A DNA stretch of 64,000 nucleotides from Imbricaverruca yamaguchii (taxonomy: Eukaryota; Arthropoda; Thecostraca; Neoverrucidae): contig JAOTOL010001599.1 in assembly GCA_034440575.1 (NCBI GenBank), positions 2,140,501 to 2,204,500 on the forward strand. The letters are read 5' to 3'. Each line of letters begins with the position of its first letter. Within the stretch, counting starts at the first letter, position 1. Position numbers and translations under genes: made by a program. The notes below the pieces were generated by a model. The model was not told the DNA's origin, did no database searches, and worked only from the letters and a program-made list of their open reading frames with translations. This document shows positions 44,700-57,055 of the stretch, piece by piece.

Positions 44700-46580
44700 A
44701 TATTTAGATGACAGTAAAGAGGTACGCATTAATCCATTTTTAATCAGCACGCTGCTTCTCTGTTACACACTGCACTGTTGCACACTGCTTCTCTCAGTTC
44801 TGTCACTGTTCTCTGCTTTTCCTGGAAAAATATCGAGTGAAGTAAAGCGGGATGTAAAACAAAGTAACCTGTGTTCGTTTATGTTAACGCCATACCACTG
44901 TCGTCCAGCATGACGTAAAGCGAATCTATGGCTAAGCTAAGATGTGGAATTATCGGCAAAAACGGCAGACATCAAGCACGAAATGTTCATTATTTTGTGG
45001 GCTCTCACGCACATGTCGTGCCACCTAACGCATATGCCAGTATAGTCTTACGTCCTTGCTAACTTTTTATATCTTGCATGACGTTAGAATACCTAGGAAA
45101 GACAAGCGTTGAATCCAGCTTGCTTCTTTCGATAATGGGTATGCTTAAAATTTCGACATGTGCACCGATTTAACATTAAAAGCACGGTCTGTCGACACGT
45201 GGCAAAGAGCGGTCGTCTGCTATTGACGCCAGCTCTCGATGGGCAAACCGTAAATGTGATGCAACCAGCAATATTGTCCACCACGTGCTGTGGTGCTGTG
45301 CTGGGCTGTTGGCTCCAGTGTATTTAATACTTTAGCTTCCGTGTATATGCATAACAGTATGATGCCAACTCTCTTTATATGAATTATGCTGATGTAAAGA
45401 TTTGCAAAGATAGCGGATGAATATTTTGGATGGGCCTAAGTGATGGTTTTCCATCCACAATCTTCAGATCTGTAAAACACTTGTGGGGATCTTGTTCAGC
45501 TTGCATTGTGTTCTGATATTGTAACATGACCTCAGGTCACCACAATTATTTATGTTGTTTTTCTTTCATCCGATACATATGCAACCACGTACAAAATTTG
45601 AGAGTATCTGTCATACTATAGCCTGGAAATAATTTCCGTCTTGATTTAATATGTGATGAAATATTCAAATGTGTGATGAAATAATAATAATATGTGAGGA
45701 AATCTAACATGTGATGAATAATATAAGAGATACCCCATACATAACCTCAGGTCACGTGACCCCCGGTGAGCTTGATACCCGTGACACTGATTTTTTATTG
45801 CCAGAATGAAAGGACCATGTTTTGGCTTGATGTATAGCAAATAAACATATGCGTTTTTTTCCTTCCACAAATCTTCATTTGAGAGCTCAAACTTTGCCAT
45901 AGTTGAAGTCTTTTAAAGATTGAGCTAGCAACTCGGCCGTTTTTCCGTCCAAAATCAAGATGCGGTAGAATAACACGTAGCAACGAGTTCTCTGGCATTG
46001 TGTTGATTTACGTCTTCTAATGTATTTATTTACCTTCAATATCCAGTTATCTATATAAGATAAAAGGCACCTACTCACGTCAGAAGTGGCCATTGGCCTC
46101 AAATGAACTGTGATCGGCACCAGTAGCCTGCGTTTTGTTATATCCGGTTATTTCGCTGAGTAAATGCGTCTCGATGTAGCTCGCCGGGAACACTTCCTGA
46201 CATATGTTAACAGCTGTATTCTGACAGAAGACACGATCCGTATGGATTTATGAGCGCAATGTATACACCATAATTACACACTCAGTGTATGTTTAGAACA
46301 AACATGTATCCAACTGGTACATAAGGAGGTACATCACGTCACATCCATGCCCTGCTGTATGCCTTTGAGGGCATACAGCGATCCAAGGTTTTCGTGCTAT
46401 GTCAACAGACAGACTAACACACAAATCTGCAGGTAGCTGCGGCAACAAACCATGTTTCATATGTGCACCAATTCGTTCTGTCTCGTGTCTAACTTGTCTT
46501 ATCCACCTATGGTGACACTTCCATGGCACGTCCCTCGCTGTTCGACAATACATGTACCAAAACAGTCGTAACATCAGCAG
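44700..46580. other. Non-coding stretch
   Basis: No gene was recognised. atgtgatgaaat is imperfectly repeated at 45650-45720. tgacctcaggtca, an everted AGGTCA pair, occurs at 45529, and a related cctcaggtcacgtgacc at 45744. Confidence 0.45.
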
Positions 46581-46589
46581 GCGAGAACT

Positions 46590-47130
46590 TGTGACATTTG
46601 AAAATTTGTGATCCCTTAACGGCGGCAGCATTCGTAAAACGACCTGAAAGGCTCTCAGAGACCTTCTCCACCTGTCCCTTCGTGACAAAGCAGCTCTGAG
46701 ACAGACCTCACAATTTCTCGCAAATATCGCCAGCTCTCGTAACTCCCCTTTGGCTCTTAGGTGGCTCTGTTCATCCCCCACAGTCTGGCCCGCCCCAGCT
46801 TTCACAGGATCTCACTACTTCTCAAATTGTTCGGGCTTCCAATGACATTCTGGCTCTGGAATTGGCTCTCAGTATTCCTCACAACAATTGCTAGCCCTTA
46901 GAGAAGCTTTATATGTCAGGGGCCCTGTTCGGCTCATAGGGATTCCTTCGGCATCCCAGTCCAATCCCCTCTAGCGCCCAGTGACCATTTCAAATCGTCA
47001 GGGGTCCTCTCCAGCTATTAGGGCCCTTCCCTGTCCTTGCCAGTCTTTCTAGCTTCAATGGTTTTCTAGCTCTGACATTGAGCCTCAGTGTTGCCCGCAA
47101 TCATTGACCTAGAGACTCTTCTTGACTCTC
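46590..47130. repeat. Degenerate C/T-rich minisatellite-like block
   Basis: Words such as ggctct, cagtcc, gggccc and ctagc recur irregularly, resembling the block at 53060-54000. The periodicity is too weak to define a unit. Confidence 0.4.
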
Positions 47131-47139
47131 GGGAAATCA

Positions 47140-48360
47140 ATTCGCCAGGAAATCAATCAATCAAAGTGGAATATAAGCCATGGAAATTTATGGCATTAAA
47201 TGATATTAATTCAGGCATGTTATGCGATGAGTTAGATGTCCATGTAGAAAAACATATGCTATGTTCTGCAATGTTGTGGTACAGGTGGGAGCGGAGGGTA
47301 TTACCTGCTGGCTTAATGATAAACTACATGTTGACCAAGCAACAACATGTTTGGCCAACATGCTGATGTTTACCTTCACCCATTCACGCGATATATTTCA
47401 CTGTTTAAACTCTGGCGACAATTCACCCACAATTGTGGATGTGTTTTAGCTATGAACAGTTCAATTGAACACATGCTACGCACTTTTCTTTTCTTTCTAT
47501 GTAACGAAATCAGTGGCGTCGCCACGAAATTCTTCCAGGGGAGCAAGGTCGAAAGAGGCCTCCATTGTGCTAGGGACGTCTACTGTTTTTGGGCGCTTAG
47601 TATGGTTCGGGAATGGGAAACATGATTTCATATTAATGCACTGTTTGTTCTTGGCATGGTGCATTATTTACTCAACACGCAATAGCATTAATCTTCTTTT
47701 TTCGCTGCAAACTGAGCCATACCAAAGTATAAATAAGTAATAGGTGGATAAATACCAAAGTGTCAAAACAAACCAACGTCTCAATGCTTTCTCGAACAGA
47801 AGAATCTTCCCGCTGGCCTCTCGATTGCAGCGAGGCTGATGCTAAGCATATCTTACAGATATCTCCCATTGATCAACCCACTTTTATGTCCTCCAAGAAT
47901 AATTGAATATAGCTGGATTCATCACTACTGCAATGTATTACCACCAGCTTGATGTCCTAAGCGGGTTACATTGAAGTGGGTTACATTGGTTTTCTGATCG
48001 GAATCTTAGGAATCTGCGATTAAAAAAAAACATTCGGTGCTGGCACCTGTCAAAGGCACCTGCCAAACAAGCTAAAATAACAAATTCTTCGCGAATAAAT
48101 TTACGCGCCTGGTATTTCAGCCGCTATTTTTGTTAAAGGGGACCAATCAAGATGAAATAATTAGTGATCAACTGAATTATCCTGTGGAGGGGCCTAATCT
48201 ATCACTATCTTCCTTGATTCGTCGGATTTCAACCCTAACTCTCGCACCAAATTCTACGGTTATATTTTGGTATCCCTTGATAAGTAAACTGACACTGCTA
48301 AAATTGCACCTATACCACAACAACCGGATCGGTATCCAAAAAAGTCAAGCTAAAGCCCTC
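47140..48360. other. Non-coding stretch with one transposon-end scrap
   Basis: At 47511-47560 cagtggcgtcgccacgaaat followed by tcttccaggggagcaag resembles element termini and contains the small palindrome gtggcgtcgccac, shared in part with 55040-55060. Nothing else was recognised. Confidence 0.45.
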
Positions 48361-48374
48361 CAAAATAAGGAGGG

Positions 48375-48840
48375 ATTTAAAAAAATAAATGTCAGGGTCA
48401 GTAAAATGGTTCTGGACCACAGAACATATTACCAAATGCCTTCACAAATTGTGTACGCCGCCGAAAAAAGCGTACCGAATCTCGAAAAATCGAGATGGGA
48501 TGCGAATACATGGCGCAAGGGTCTCGAAATGTCGGGCCGAAATTCGGACTTTTGAGAGAAAAAAAAATCAGAAAAGATCCACAAAAATCGTATTGAGCCC
48601 AGAAAACGGGCGTTGAGTATCCGGAACCACGCGCCTGGGCGCGATAAGCCAGGCTGGGACACATAAAAATGGCACCGAAGCCCCGAAGCCGAACTAGGGC
48701 CCACAAATGTGCGTTAGAAACCCCAAATATACACAGCGGAACCCCAAGAGCACAACGAGGGCCGAAAATACAACTGACGCTCTAAAGCACACAACCTCCA
48801 AAAAAGCGGCATGGCCTTAAAACATAAAAAGCAACAAAAC
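48375..48840 (+). repeat. Repeat family R1, block B (left arm of a long inverted repeat)
   Basis: Read on the opposite strand, this arm gives gcgtggttccgg, cgttttctgggctcaa, cgaatttcggcccgac, ctcgatttttcgagat and cacaatttgtgaaggc. The same words appear in the same order and nearly the same spacing on the plus strand at 49790-50000. It also matches block A in direct orientation. Confidence 0.82.
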
Positions 48841-49179
48841 CACAAAACGAGCAGGAGTTTAGAAAATGTATTAAACCCCTAACTTGAATTTAAAATATAT
48901 TACCCATCACTTTGAAATATAAAATTTCACAATTTCAGGCATTCCAGTTTATATCACCCGGTCGCCACGACGCCAACGTCCGTGCACGTGCACACTCATC
49001 TTGTGCATTCGGCGCATTCGCCATACTTCGTGCGATGCTACGGTTTCTGCTAAGCCTTCTGGCTTTTGCTAACTACTGCCGCATGATAGACTTGCGCTAT
49101 ATTTGACGTGCTGGAATGCTTAATATGGGCGTTCGCTGCGAAAAGTTGAATAATTATATCCGATCATTAGTTCCCTACC

Positions 49180-50720
49180 TCCCACATTTTCTGATAGTAA
49201 TGACATGCAGATTCCGCTCAGCTTTGATGCACCCGATATCTTTGCTGCTATCCTCCCAGAATGGCTATCGAAACGAGGCCCTTCCTCGGTGTTTCTTTAT
49301 TGGACCCTCTGCGTCTTTCTGCGCTGCGGCATGCAGCGCTAATGCATTTCAGAAACCCATCCTCGTGTATTGCTTTCTTGGGGCACCGATGATTTTTTTA
49401 ACGTGTCAGGACGTCTTCGAAGATCCCGATGTCTTCATTTAACGCCCGGTGCTTTTGTTCGGTGTGGAACCATGTTGCCATTTGCGGCCCCAACATCTTG
49501 TCCAGGCCCTGGTGCGTCCTTATGACCTCTGTGTGCCTCAAGAGTTTCTTGTGTATTTTTTAGAGGTTCAGGTATCTTTATTTATGGCCGCAACGCATGT
49601 GTTAAGGCCCTGCCACTTTTTGGGAGACTATGTGCGTTTTGGAGGGCCAGTTGTATTGTCGGCCCCGTTGTGCTCTTAAGTTCCTGATGTGTTTATTTCG
49701 GCTTCTGACGTACATTTATGGTGCTCCAGTACGATTGTGTGGCATCGGTGCGGTGCTTCTTAGTCCCAGCTCGATTTATGGCGGCCAGACGCGCGGTTCC
49801 GGGGACCTAACGCCAATTTTCTGGGCTCAACGCGATTTTTGGTGATTTTTTTTTTAAATTCCGAATCCCGGCCTGATTTTTCGAGTCCCTGGCGCCACGC
49901 TTTTGCATATCACCTCGATTTTTTAGATGCGATACGATTTTTCAGTGCCATACGCAATTTGTGAAGGCAATTTTGGTAGCATGTTCGGTGCTCCAGAGCC
50001 CTTTTCGTGAGCAGGACATTTATTTTGTGAATCCATTCTTATTTCGGAAGGCTCCAGCTTGATTTTTTTTTTATACAGATTCTGTTTTTGTGGTCACGCT
50101 GTTCTTACGTGTGGGTCTAGGCGCCAATTTTGTATAGCTTTGACGGGACTACCGATGGGAATTGTTGGTCCCGAGCGCGATATTTTGGGGGACAGATTCG
50201 AGTTTGTGGGAAGCGTTGTACTTAGTTGTTACCCAACGCGATTTTGGCGGTTCCAATTTCAAGTTTTCGAGCCTCGAAACGGGTTTTCGGGGGCCCGAAG
50301 TATTTATTTGGAGACCCCTGCGCGAATTTTGGTGGCCGCAGCGCGAGTTTTGTAGCCCCGGTACGATTCTTGGGAGCTTATGCCTCTCAGGATAGAGGGG
50401 GAATTTGCCCCTTTGATATGCCGCTGCGGCCACTGAAGGAATATGTTTTTGTCCCAGAGTGACATTTCGGTTAAGAATTGATTTTTGGAGCAGCTGCAAC
50501 TTTTGGGGCCCGGTGCGCCCTTCTGGGCCTCCAGGGTGATTTTCAAAAGCTCCGACGCGATAAAAAAAAGCCCAATGTGATCTTTTGGGCCCCGACGTCA
50601 TTTGCTTGGATCCCTAGCATGAGCTTTAGCTGCCTGGACACTTTTTTGGGTCTAAAACGTCTCAGGTTTTTTGGTTTCATTGTTGGGCCTCTGAGTTGGA
50701 GTGTTTTTTGTGTTTTTGTG
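49180..50720 (-). repeat. Repeat family R1, block C (contains the right arm of the inverted repeat)
   Basis: Positions 49600-50030 are the inverse of block B. The rest (to about 50720) continues with the same recurring words (gcgattttgg, ggggcccg, cgcgaattttgg), resembling block A in inverse orientation. No coding function: the frames are open only because of the repetitive composition. Confidence 0.8.
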
Positions 50721-50729
50721 TGTTTTTGT

Positions 50730-51160
50730 GAGTGTTTTTTCGGAGCTGGACCCATGTCCGAGAGTGAGTGAATAAGTGAGTTATAACAGCCTGCCACCGT
50801 GTGGTGATTTCGGCTGTTTACGACTGTGAAGTCGGTTGGAGGTGGTGGTCCGGACGATGCCTGGTAGTAGTTGCTGGAGGGGGTTGGGGGTCATCGCCTT
50901 TGGTATTAACATTGCAAATATACATGGCCATACACTGTTAGTTGTCTCTTATGTTTTTTTTTTGTCTTTTACCTAGTTCTGTGTTGTTTTTTCGGTTCTT
51001 TTCATACTTTTTCTTTTTTCCTTTCTTTTTGTTCGCTTGTTTGTTTGTTTGTTTGTTTGTTCGTTTTGTTTTTTGTTTTTTGTGTTTAAGATATAAACAC
51101 ATGTCATGGGCAGAGTTGGGAGAGACTGGGTTGAGGAGTTGTTCGGATGTTTGTTTCTAT
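50730..51160 (-). mobile_element. A-rich (plus strand T-rich) post-ORF1 spacer of a LINE
   Basis: On the minus strand this A-rich tract (aacaaacaaacaaacaaaca and similar) follows the stop of the gag-like ORF1. It parallels the tract at 28131-28350. It includes a (GTTT)n microsatellite at 51036-51075. Confidence 0.5.
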
Positions 51161-51165
51161 GCTGT

Positions 51166-52490
51166 CTAGTGTCGAGTAGGTTTATTACGTGTTCTGGTTT
51201 TCATGGGTGTTGTGGTTGGTTTGTTTGTGGATGTAGTGCTTGGTTTGTTCGTTGCTCGTGTTGTCGGTGCTTGGGTGGTTTGTAGAGTGGTTCCTGCGCT
51301 GTCTGAGCTAACGTCTTCGTCCTCTGAGTCTGTGGGTGGTCTGTGCTGAGGGGGGAGTCTGAAAAAAATTCCCCTTGCGTGCTTGGGGTGGGTCTGGGGG
51401 AGTGATAGGCGTGGTGGTTTGTATGCTTCGCGGTGTGGTAAGAGGGGAGGTGCCTGTGCTTGTGCCGTAAGTTTTGTTGTGGGTTCTGGCCGAATGACAA
51501 TTGTAGGGTCCGTCTGGGTTTCCTGAGGGGTGGCTGTAGGGTGAGTGTGTGTCTGCGTGGGCCGGACGGTGAGCATCGGGTACTGCTCGTCACCCCACTC
51601 CCGTGCCCGCGACGGGGTCACGCCCTCGATGTGGATGAGTTGGAGGATGTCCTTCTCCTTCCTCCACCGAGGGCAAGCCCCGTCCCGGGAGGAGTGGTTC
51701 CCGCCGCAGCCCACGCATTTCCTAACCTCACTAGTGCACTCGATAGTGTAGTGTGGTTCGGCACAGAGGCCACATGTGGGGTTTGTGTGTTTGCAGCCCC
51801 CTTCGTGTGGCCATATCCTTGACAAAAGGAGCAGCGACGAGGGAGGGGTGCACGTGGTGTTGCTTTGTATGTGATGTAACCAGCTGTGACATGTGTGGGT
51901 TGTTGTTTGGATGTGAAAGTCAGGATGAGAATGTGAGTGTTTGGTTTGTTTGTGGTGGGAGGTGGCCGGTACACCGAGGAGATCCCCTGGCTCGCAAACC
52001 TGCAAGCCAGTCTCTCCTCCGGCATCCATTCCAGCTCCTATGCGTGAAGTATCCCCTGAGATGTGTTGCGGTGTGTGTCCGGTGTTATGGTCACCTGTGT
52101 GTTTAAGAGGTGTGTGATCTGCTCTAAGATGTGTGCGTCCGTGGTGTCGCAGGCCTAGATCAAGGGCTCCCCAGATTTTAGATGGCGTGCGTGTAGGGGA
52201 GCTTGTGTCCGACGGGTGACCTCAGTTTCCACCTCCCAAGGGTCGAGGATGGTCATAGGCCGACGATCGACCCGGCGGCAGACATATAAATCACCCGTCG
52301 GTTCGTCTGTTGTGGTGTAAGGCATAGTGCGTAGGAGTGTTAAGTGTGGGTCTTGGGTTTGGCGGTGAAGTAGGAGAGAAAGCTGAACGCCTTACAAATA
52401 TCGGCGGTATTGGGGAGGGGGGGTTGGCGGCACCGCCGGACCCACCTGTCGTAGTGCAGAGCTGGGCTAGAAGCAAGTTGATGTCCAAGT
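51166..52490 (-). pseudogene. LINE ORF1 (gag-like, zinc knuckles), broken
   Basis: On the minus strand a Pro/Thr-rich N-terminal part near 52488-52290 (MDINLLLAQLCTTTGGSGGA) and interrupted sequence lead to a frame at 52025-51800 with HILILTFTSKQQPTHVTAGY and then RRCSFCQGYGHTKG. A frame change near 51800 continues as CKHTNPTCGLCAEPHYTIEC, then VRKCVGCGGNHSSRDGACP and WRKEKDILQLIHIEGVTPSR. These are three consecutive Cys/His knuckles and the helix following them that typify I/Jockey-clade gag proteins. The C-terminal 120 residues are Pro/Thr-rich and end in TRH. One frameshift inside the knuckle region, plus damage upstream, make it a pseudogene, less decayed than the copy at 33356-34447 and of a different subfamily. 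Confidence 0.85.
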
Positions 52491-52499
52491 TGTGGCAGG

Positions 52500-53050
52500 C
52501 TGGTCTCGAGGCTTGTAGTTGGACCCTGAAGCAGTTGGCGTTGTCGCGGCTTGGTCAGCACGCCTGCGGCACCGCCAGGCTTTTTTAGTTACCCTTGGCA
52601 ATGGCCGTTCCGCTGTGCCTGCGGCGTCGAAGCCTTGGTGGTGACCGGCTTCGCTGCGTCTTGGTCGCCAGCTGTTCGCTGCGTCTCGTGCTCTCAGATC
52701 TTGTCAGAGCTCTTGGTATTCGGAAACGATATCGGTGCTGGTGCTATCGTGATCGAGTTGGGTGATCGTGACCCATGTCCAGTGTTTTTCGTTGTTCCAG
52801 CTTCATTTGTCTTGGGCCCGAGGAGACTGTTGTGGAATGGTAAGAGTCGTCGTGCCACTAGATTGATTTTCATGGTCCGGTCGTACATTTTTGATACACC
52901 CAGGCTCAGCGTGATTTTCAAAGGACCGGCCGGACTTCTTGGGTCCATATCGTAATTTTGAACACCCCGGCACGACTTCTACCATTTCTTAGGGGTTTCT
53001 TGCAAATTATAGGCCTCATCTCGCGTCATAAGTATCTCGCCCCATTTCCT
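52500..53050. other. Non-coding stretch, weakly repetitive
   Basis: Sequence between the LINE gag relic and the pyrimidine-rich array. From about 52740 it has R1-like words (gggcccgaggag, tcttgggtcc). Confidence 0.4.
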
Positions 53051-53059
53051 GGGGCCTCT

Positions 53060-54960
53060 TTACCAGTTTTCAACGTCTTATGTCCTACCCTCCTCCATAT
53101 TCAATGTCCTCCTCTCTCGTTTTGAAGGGCCCTCTCTTACATCCTGGGTCCCTTTACTATGGAATGGGGCTTCCTCTCATGTCCCAGGGGCATTATCTGC
53201 CAAATTAGAGGCCTCCTGCCACGCTTCGTGGGCCTCCTCCTTTATCCTGGCAAAGCCTTACCAGTCTTGAGGGAATCTTCAATTTTGGAAACCTCACACA
53301 CCTTCATACCTGTTACCACTCCCATCTTAAGGGCCTCCTCTCATTTTCTTGGAAATCTTTCCGGTCTTCGGGCCCTCATTCAGTCCTGGAGAACTACTGC
53401 TTTTTGGGGACTCTTCTCGAGTCCGGCAGGGCCCTCATTTCTCTTCTAGAGTCCTTTTTCCGGATTAGGGACCTCCTCTCACGTCTTGGGGACCTCTTGC
53501 TCTGCGTTTTGATTCGAACTTCGCCCATCTTAAGAGTGACATCTTATCTCCTGGTGGACTCCTCTTCTCTCCCAGGTTCCTCCTCTTCCAAATTATACAC
53601 AACCTTTCCTATCTCAGTGGCCTTGTTATTTCCCCGGGGACCTTTTTGGCCATCTGCGAGAGCCTTCTTTTCCTCCTGGGAGCACAGTCCTATGAATTTC
53701 CGTATAGTTGTCTCTTCAAATTACAGGGAGCGTACCCACCAAGTCTCAAGGCAAGGGGTGGAGACGACTGCCCCCGCTGCCCCCACCTCGGTGGCGACGT
53801 CCCTGCTCCGAAACCTCATCTCATATCCACTGGCTTTCTTTTCCGGCTTAGGGCCCCCTCTCATTTTCTTGAGCCTCCCATCCCGTATTGAGACTCCTTT
53901 GCAATGTTGGGGGCCTCCGTGCCAATTTTTGCCACGCTCTTGATTTCTCGGGCCTCCTCCCCTCCCTAGGTCACTTCTTTATCAAATTATGGGGCTCCTC
54001 CTGGATGCTCCTAATTTGTAGAATTCCCTCTTCTTCCTGGGTGCCTCCTTTTCGTCCTATGGGCCTCCTTTTCGTCCTGTGAACCTCCTTTTCGTCCTAG
54101 GAGCCCCCTTTTGGTCCTGGAGACCTCTGTTTCGTCCTGAGGCCTCTTTTTTCCCTGTGACATCCTTTTCGTCCTAAGGGCCTCGGTTTCGTCCTAGGGG
54201 CCTCTTTTTCTTCCTCTGAACCCCCTGTTCGTCCTGTTGGCTTCCTTTTCGTCCTGGGGGCCTCCTTTTGGTCATGGGGGACTCCTTTTCGTCCTGGGAC
54301 CTCCGTTTCGTCCTGGGGGCCTCCTTTTCTTCCTAGGGGCCTATTTCGTCCGGTGGGCTTCCTTTTCGTCCTGGGGTGCTCCTTTTCGTTCTGGGGGCCT
54401 CCTTTTTGTCCTGGGGGCCTCTTTTTCATCCCGGGAGCCTCCTTTTCGTTCTGGGGCCTCCTTTTCGTCCTGGGGGCCTCCTATTCGTCATGCGTTTCCT
54501 CCTGGAGGGCCTCCTTTTCGTCCTTTGGGCCTCTGTTTCGTCCTGGGGCCTCCTTTTGGCTCTGTGGCATACTTTTCGTCCTGGGGCCTCCTTTTCGTCT
54601 CGAAGGCCCCTTTTCATCCTGTGGGCCTCCTTTTCGTCCTGGGGGCCTCATTCTCGTCATGGGGCTTCCTTCTCCTCCTGGGGGGCCTCCTCGTCCTGGG
54701 CCTCCTTCTCGTTCCGTAGGCCTCCTTATTCGTCCTGGGAGCCTCTGTGCCAATTGTTGGCACTCTCTTGATTTCTGGGGTCTCCTACTATCTCCTGGGT
54801 GGCTCTTTTTAAAATTATGGGCCTCCTCTTGGTGGCCAATAATTTGTAGAATCTCCTTTTCTTCATGAGGCCTCCTTTTCGTCCTGGGGCCTCCTTTTCG
54901 TCCTTATAATTCTTTTTGGCCCTTTGGGCCTCCTTTTCGTCCTGGGGCCTCCTTTTTGTC
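53060..54960. repeat. Long degenerate 20-22-bp minisatellite (CTCCTTTTCGTCCTGGGGGC)n
   Basis: From about 54030 to 54960 the unit gggcctccttttcgtcctgg repeats almost without interruption some 40 times. The left part (53060-54000) is a more decayed version (gggcctcctctcat). Open frames on both strands (LFVLGASFSS-like on plus, KEAPGRKGGPQDE-like on minus) are products of the repeat and are not genes. Confidence 0.9.
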
Positions 54961-54969
54961 CTGGGGGCC

Positions 54970-55065
54970 TGCTGAAGTTTCAGGGGGCGGCGCCCCCCAG
55001 TCTCACGACAGGGGGAAATTTCCCCTGCTGCCCCCTCCCCACCCCCCGGTGGCGACGCCCTTGAA
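54970..55065. mobile_element. Transposon-terminus-like G/C block
   Basis: gggggcggcgccccccagtc, acagggggaaatttcccctg and ccccccggtggcgacgccct occur in sequence. A similar set (gggtggagacgactgccccc, cggtggcgacgtccct) is at 53752-53803 inside the minisatellite. Ends of this type are common in invertebrate element relics. The family is unknown. Confidence 0.5.
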
Positions 55066-55199
55066 CAAAATATCAATCCATGGATTGCTATTTTGTTTTC
55101 ATATAATGTGCTCCACAAATCGATTCGAACCAAAATGGGATACATTCTTTCCAATGTTTGTCTACCAAACTACTGCATATTGTTCGAGAGCACTGAATT

Positions 55200-55480
55200 T
55201 CGCATCACTGAAAGCGGCGACGTCGCCTTCCGCTCCTCTCAGCTAGACGCGACGGACCTCTGGCCGCTCCGATACGTTATTTGCGACCGGCCCACCGATA
55301 TGAAACGTTATTAACGACCGATCCGTGGCTATGGGATGCTCGACCGGGAGCGGTGGGACCACATATAGCGGCGGCTCTGCAAGCTGAAGCCGGCCAATCC
55401 AGGCCCGGCCGCTACGCTACTATATGAGCGACGACCAGCTGCACGTCCAGTTTTTACGGCGGCGCCCTTTTTGCGGTGTC
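55200..55480. promoter_or_regulatory. CpG-rich block with TATA-like box
   Basis: CpG density is high and ccacatatagcggcggctct (55359-55378) could be a TATA region on the plus strand, with an ATG at 55424 opening a 71-codon frame. I do not recognise that protein. The call is weak. Confidence 0.3.
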
Positions 55481-55639
55481 GGTGCGCTCTGGCGAGTCCA
55501 GTATGTCTCGTCGTTATTGTCCGATTTCAAGCAGAGTGGACACAGGTGTAGAGCAGGTATGGAGAGAGTAGAGCAGGTATGGATGCATAATGCAGCATTG
55601 CGGGTATTGCAACTGCAACATGAACTGGAGCGGAGATAG

Positions 55640-57050
55640 CATCCGACTTCCGAGCAATTTACGCTGCATGGTATCTATGACAACGCCCGCCTTTTCTCCG
55701 TTATAAAAAATAAGGCGTTATTTGTGTTAGCAACTTAGCTTCGTTCATCGCTGCTGAGTGCAGGAACGGGTGAACAGTCATCGTCTCTAGTATATTAAAA
55801 CTCGGTACGAAGCAAATCGTTGTTAACTGTTTAGTATTCGTATTTAGTTGACACCAACGGCGTATTTAGGAGGGCATCGGGCTATGCCTCCCCTTGGGCG
55901 ACACAGGCGCCATTCTAAATAGGCACGTCTTCTCGCCAATAGGGTGATGAAGGCGCCCTATCAACCTACAAGTTTTGTCCCCAAGGCTTGGATGGGTATT
56001 CCAGAGGGATGAAGGGATATATCAGGCCCGCAAAAATTCTGAATGTCCGAAGATGGTCAAGCACTCAGGGTGTTATCATTTCAGATTCATTCATAATGAT
56101 ATCGCGAATTGTGCTCTGCATTTTGCCTAAGTACGCAAAGGACACATTACGCGCTACACAAATACGCTGCATACAAACCTCCCTCACTTGGAATATTATG
56201 CTCCCCCTCAGCCGATTTACCAGCATGATACTGGTTAATATCCACAGGCAGCATGTCATCCACTCATGTCGCACAATGCACACATTTACATCTCCACGGT
56301 ACACTGGGAAGGCATTCACGCAAACCATACAACTCACAACATGGTAAATACAATCAATTATATGGAAAAAAATCGCATCGCACCATACTTAACATCGGAG
56401 GAATAATGACTTACTGAGCTGGGACTTCCAAACATTTGTACAAAAATTAACTTTGAGCAACATGACATAGTTAAGATTCATGTTTTATTTTACTACGAGC
56501 AAATTCATAAAGGTAATATCGAAAGCGATTTGTTAGGTGGGAGAAATGAAGAAAAGGCAAACAAGAGGAAGCAATTGGAATTCCAGAGAAGGCGCGTTAT
56601 CGCACCGAATTTTGTGTTGTTTACTCTGTAAGGAAGCTTGCTTGATTGGTGACTGGATTCCGGGTACGTCTGACTGGCGACTGGATGTTTGCAGAGCGTC
56701 TGATTGGTTCAATGAGACAAAGAGTGTCTGATTGGATATGGCAAACTAAGCAGTGTTTGAGAACGCTTGCATTGCATTGATGAAAATCACCTTTCATCTA
56801 TGTATCCTCGCCATTTTCCAACAGCATCAAAACTCGCGTTCTTCGGTCCTATTGACATGGATTTATGCCTAGTAGCGTGGGTGTTGATTTCTGAAAATGA
56901 TTGCTCGGGGATGGGGGAGGGAGAATACGTGAAGGCAATGGTCAGGCCGAAATGGGTTGGGGAGGGAGAGGGACACACCCCATATGGTCCGATGTCAATA
57001 GTTGAAATTATTGGAGGGATAAAGCCGACACTGAGGAGGCACTTCCCTCT
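55640..57050. other. Non-coding stretch, nothing recognised
   Basis: Short frames without domains. gactggattccgggtacgtctgactggcgactgga at 56650-56685 shows a small imperfect repeat of gactgg. Confidence 0.4.
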
Positions 57051-57055
57051 CGAAA

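Noticed and set aside
46293..46805. 170-codon minus frame as a gene
   Set aside because: No domain, no codon bias, and it overlaps the start of a degenerate repeat block.
51460..52106. Plus-strand frames with Cys/Val-rich sequence
   Set aside because: They are antisense shadows of the LINE gag relic on the minus strand.
53404..54868. Several frames of 110-180 codons on both strands, some looking like hydrophobic membrane proteins (plus) or basic collagen-like proteins (minus)
   Set aside because: All follow the 20-22-bp minisatellite and are repetitive in phase with it. No initiation context or homology.
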